9,841 nt of DNA, taken from assembly GCA_031266495.1 (NCBI GenBank), contig JAISAX010000060.1, forward strand, positions 1-9,841. Direction: 5' to 3'. Positions 6,635 to 9,841 of the stretch are shown here, piece by piece. The position numbers were made by a program, and so were the translations under genes. The notes under the pieces are model-generated. The model made no database searches, had not been told where the DNA came from, and saw only the letters and a list, made by a program, of their open reading frames with translations. The first letter of the stretch is position 1. Every line of letters begins with the position of its first letter. This DNA comes from Opitutaceae bacterium (GTDB taxonomy: Bacteria; Verrucomicrobiota; Verrucomicrobiae; Opitutales; Opitutaceae).

Positions 6635-9600
6635 TCAGTAATTCCCGGAGATGCCGAAGGTCACGTTGGTGTAAGCGTTTTGAAGCGTCCCGGAAAAGCC
6701 GTCGCGCGCCTCCACGATAATGTCGGCCCGCGTCACATTCCTGACATCGCAATAGAATCTCCACCGGGCCGTCAGTTTATAGGTGAGGCTCACATCCACC
6801 GTCGTCCTGGCCTTGACCACGTTTTGCCCGCTCATTATATTGGTCCCGACCCAATACGCGGTGTTTTGCGTGCGCTTGCCTTGGTAGTTGCCCCTGGCAT
6901 TCCACGCAAAGCGCCTGCCATTGTAAAAAAGACCGAGATTCGCGGTCCCGTCGTATTGCCCATCCACCCGATCCACCCAGCCCGCGCCCGGATACATCTC
7001 GGTTTTTCCCTCACTCTTGCTATAATTCCACGTGACCCGCAGGTTTTTCAATTTCCACGGGAGAAAAGGCAGCGAGTGCATGCCCGACAGCTCGAAGCCC
7101 TGAAGGATGACACGGGAGCGGTTTTCCTGCCTAGTAATGAAATAGCCTTCATAGAGGCCGCCGAAGCCGTTGTCCGGCCCCGAGCCGACCGCGATCTGGG
7201 GGGCTGTATTGATTTGGTTTTTTCGCGCCTTTTTGAACACGGAAAAGGTGACATAGCCGCTTTTGTGATAATAATAATCCACGCTGGCATCGAAATTGGT
7301 CCCCTCCTCGGGCAGCAGATCTGGATTGGGCATCCGGATGGTCATATACTGGGTGTTCACATCATACTGGGCGCCGGAGAACCCGGGCAGCAGGTCGCGG
7401 ATGGGAGGGCGCCCGATGCTTTTGGTCACGCTGCCGCGGAACTGTAGTTTTTTCACGGGCTCATACCGGAGGTGCAGCGCGGGCAGCCAGTTCTCATAGA
7501 CTTTTGTCCTGCTGTCCGTGTAAAATCTCGCATAAAAGCTGTCGTAAGAGTCGGGCGCGTAGGTTTCGTTCGTAGGGGCGCCCAGGTTGACATTCCTGAC
7601 ATAACCTTTCACCGAGCCCTTGGTCAGCTCCCAGCGGGCGCCGGCGAGGACGCTCAGGTCGCCGAGCTTCCATGTGCCCATGAAATAAATGGCGGTCACA
7701 TCCTCCCTCATCCACTTGTCATTGACAAAAGGGGGAAAGTTGTTGACGGTGGTGGGCATGGGAAACAGTTCCGGGTTTGCCTGCTGGTAGGCATACATCA
7801 CGTCGGGATTGACCCAAGGAACCGAGGGGACATGGCCCATCCAATAGAAATGGTTGCTCTGCCCGTAGTCGGCGAACTGCCCCAGGCTCGGATCGTCGGG
7901 GGAGCCCAAGACCATATCCTTGCCCGTGAACTGGTAGTATTCCGTCGCGCGGCTGGAATACCGGTCCGAGGCGGTGAAGGCCGCGCCGGCCTGCAAAAGG
8001 AGGGGGAAATGAAACAGGAGGCCCTGCTTGACGTCGATTTTCCCGCCATATTTTTTATCATAATCCTTCATGGGGCTGTTTTGCAATTGCAGGTAGCCCC
8101 AGTTTTCGAGTTCCCCAGGGTCGGTGCTGCCCTCATCCACGACGAGCTTGGAATTCCCCATGTCCTTCCAGTTCGTCACGGTGTAGGAGATGCGGTGGCC
8201 GGAGTCGGTGCTCTGGGGGTTGAGCATATACGTGACGGCCTTCTCATTGCGGTCCATCCGGGAGCGGTTATAAAACACGTCGTAACTCAGCGAGAAGCTG
8301 CCCCATTTGTGCTTCATGCCGGGGTTGATGCCGATGCGGTCGCTGGAGTATCTATAATTATAATTGCGCGCCTGCAGGCTATGGCTGTAGTTTTCCGGCA
8401 CGATCATGAGGGTGTCGCTCGAGCCCTCCTCCTGCAAGGCGGGCATGGCGTTGATGAAGACCTGCCTGAGCCCGCCGTCTATCGAGCCGCCGTCGCCCGC
8501 GCTCAGTTTTATATAGGCGGTGGTGGCGGGCGAGACCTTGTAGTCAATCATGAGCGACACATCCCTGGTGTCGGTGACCCAGTCCTCCTGGTCCCAAGTC
8601 AGTTGCCGGCTGGCGACCGGATAATCGGGGGAGTTTTCCTGGCCGAAAGGCAGCGCCGGGGTCGTGCTGGGGCCGATGCTGCTGCGCACGCCGGTGCGCC
8701 CGACGCGGTTGGTGCGGAAGGTGAAGTTCACGCCGAACGGATGCGCGGTGTCTTGGAAAAATGCCTCGGAATAAGAAAAGGACAGGGCGGGGTAGAGTAT
8801 GCGCGAGGGGGAGGTGTTGCCCTTGTAGTGATTGCCCACGCCCCACTCTTCCGCGAGGAGTTTCAACTGGACATCGAGGGATGCGCGGCGGCCTTTTTGC
8901 TGGAAGGCGCTCCTGGTGGTGAAGTTTACCACGCCGCCGAGGCTGTTGCCCGGATGCGCGGGGGTGGGGGCACGGGCGACCTCTATGCTGTCAATCATGT
9001 CGGTGTTGATTCCGCGCAGGGTGAAGGCGCGGTCGGGGTCGCCGTTGAGCGAGGTGCTGGCCTGGGCGTTGCCGTCGAGCGTCACCATGGCGGCCACATC
9101 CGAGCCGCGGATGCTAATGGAGCCGGGTTCGCCGATCGGTCCGCCGCCGGCGGTGGTGAGGGTTTCCACGGAGATGCCGGGGAGTTGTTTCAGCAATTCG
9201 CCGATGTTGCCGTCCTGGACGTTGCCGAAATTATCGGCGGACATGATGTAGAGGCCCTCCACCGCCATGCGCTGGGCCTGGGTGGCGGCGGCCTGCCCCT
9301 CGCGATCCGCCGACACGGTGAAGGCCTCCAGTTGCACGATGCTCAGCTTCATCTCAAGGTCGCGGATGACGGTCTGCCCGGCGGGCACCGTCACGGTGGC
9401 CGAGACGGGATTCAGTTCCTCATACTCCACCTGGATGAGCTGCCGTCCGGGGGGCACGCCGCCGAGGCGGAAATTGCCGTCCTGGTCGGTCACCGTGGAG
9501 ACGCCGAGGGCGGGGATGCTGACGAGCGCATTGTTGAGGTAGCGCCGGGTATCCGGGTTATACACGCGCCCCTCGATGGCGCCGCGTTCCGAGGAGGCGG

Positions 9601-9748
9601 GCGCGGCGGCGTCCGGCGCGGAGGGCGCGGCATCCGGCGCGGCGGTGGAGGCGGCGTCCGGTGTGGAGGCGTTTTGCGCGTGTCCCAAGGAGAACGCCGA
9701 GCAGAGCAGCATCATTACGATGAGCCGGAACAGGAATTTTTTTCCCAT
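6635..9748 (-). CDS. TonB-dependent receptor with N-terminal carboxypeptidase-regulatory-like domain
   Basis: An outer-membrane gated channel that imports a ligand using energy from TonB. From the chosen ATG (1037 residues), 1-24 is a signal peptide (MGKKFLFRLIVMMLLCSAFS, cut after GHA). An Ala/Pro/Asp linker with PDAA repeats follows at 25-55. Residues 57-134 are a carboxypeptidase-regulatory-like domain (GAIEGRVYNPDT, TDQDGNFRLGGVPPG). LEAFTVSA at 140-147 is a possible TonB box, and the plug spans about 150-280 (IGELLKQLPGISVE, SISIRG, IDSIEVARAP, GGVVNFTTR). The rest is the barrel, with NPDLLPEEGTNFDASVDYYY at 808-827 and an aromatic C-terminus (SGNY). This style resembles the TIGR01782 group. 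No SusD is adjacent and the ligand is unknown. The frame stays open to a GTG at 9814, and another ATG lies at 9790. The 9748 ATG is preferred because it directly precedes the signal peptide and has the same type of leader as autotransporter 2. Confidence 0.9.
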   Translation of the reverse strand: MGKKFLFRLIVMMLLCSAFSLGHAQNASTPDAASTAAPDAAPSAPDAAAPASSERGAIEGRVYNPDTRRYLNNALVSIPALGVSTVTDQDGNFRLGGVPPGRQLIQVEYEELNPVSATVTVPAGQTVIRDLEMKLSIVQLEAFTVSADREGQAAATQAQRMAVEGLYIMSADNFGNVQDGNIGELLKQLPGISVETLTTAGGGPIGEPGSISIRGSDVAAMVTLDGNAQASTSLNGDPDRAFTLRGINTDMIDSIEVARAPTPAHPGNSLGGVVNFTTRSAFQQKGRRASLDVQLKLLAEEWGVGNHYKGNTSPSRILYPALSFSYSEAFFQDTAHPFGVNFTFRTNRVGRTGVRSSIGPSTTPALPFGQENSPDYPVASRQLTWDQEDWVTDTRDVSLMIDYKVSPATTAYIKLSAGDGGSIDGGLRQVFINAMPALQEEGSSDTLMIVPENYSHSLQARNYNYRYSSDRIGINPGMKHKWGSFSLSYDVFYNRSRMDRNEKAVTYMLNPQSTDSGHRISYTVTNWKDMGNSKLVVDEGSTDPGELENWGYLQLQNSPMKDYDKKYGGKIDVKQGLLFHFPLLLQAGAAFTASDRYSSRATEYYQFTGKDMVLGSPDDPSLGQFADYGQSNHFYWMGHVPSVPWVNPDVMYAYQQANPELFPMPTTVNNFPPFVNDKWMREDVTAIYFMGTWKLGDLSVLAGARWELTKGSVKGYVRNVNLGAPTNETYAPDSYDSFYARFYTDSRTKVYENWLPALHLRYEPVKKLQFRGSVTKSIGRPPIRDLLPGFSGAQYDVNTQYMTIRMPNPDLLPEEGTNFDASVDYYYHKSGYVTFSVFKKARKNQINTAPQIAVGSGPDNGFGGLYEGYFITRQENRSRVILQGFELSGMHSLPFLPWKLKNLRVTWNYSKSEGKTEMYPGAGWVDRVDGQYDGTANLGLFYNGRRFAWNARGNYQGKRTQNTAYWVGTNIMSGQNVVKARTTVDVSLTYKLTARWRFYCDVRNVTRADIIVEARDGFSGTLQNAYTNVTFGISGNY

Positions 9749-9841
9749 TTGGTGGTTATGAGACGCGTGATGAAAAGGCGGGATAGGCATGGGAGGAGGA
9801 GGGTTGATAATCACAACACGGGTTGGGTGAGAGAGGGTTTA

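Noticed and set aside
6296..7447. Plus-strand open frame of 383 codons
   Set aside because: It runs from the repeat cluster into the antisense of the receptor gene, has no recognisable domain, and the receptor frame opposite shows clear family motifs.

Overview
The window carries three long genes, all on the minus strand, and all encode outer-membrane proteins. Reading in the direction of transcription (high to low coordinates) they are: a TonB-dependent receptor with an N-terminal carboxypeptidase-regulatory-like domain (6635-9748), a type V autotransporter with one clear autotransporter-associated beta-strand repeat (3201-6026), and a second, distantly related autotransporter (379-3105). 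No gene on the plus strand is credible. The many plus-strand open frames are GC-rich shadows of these three genes.

The sequence suggests a GC-rich Gram-negative bacterium, most likely a verrucomicrobial member of the Opitutaceae/Opitutales. This rests on three things: the pairing of a carboxypeptidase-regulatory-like TonB receptor with PATR-type autotransporters, start codons without Shine-Dalgarno sequences, and gaps filled with short hyphenated palindromes and a CACGGAG-type 9-bp word. It is an inference from gene style, because the window has no phylogenetic marker.

Layout. 1-378 has no gene. It holds a 16-bp direct repeat built of 9-bp words (18-64), a nested inverted repeat (112-250) and an 80-bp element with perfect 17-bp terminal inverted repeats (247-326). 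Then come autotransporter 1, a 95-bp gap without a convincing terminator, and autotransporter 2, so the two may be co-transcribed. 6027-6634 has no gene. It holds four hexamers near the autotransporter 2 start (6075-6098) and a dense cluster of hairpins from two repeat families (6124-6541); I see nothing in 6542-6634. The receptor gene follows, and 9749-9841 is its upstream region.

Functionally the three products would all be exported by Sec. The two autotransporters would be assembled by the BAM complex and expose or release beta-rich passengers, and the receptor would take up an unidentified ligand using TonB energy. No SusD, protease, glycoside hydrolase, sigma factor or anti-sigma gene is present in the window, so the ligand and any functional link between the proteins cannot be read from it. 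The most unusual material is the intergenic repeat architecture and the tandem pair of divergent autotransporters.
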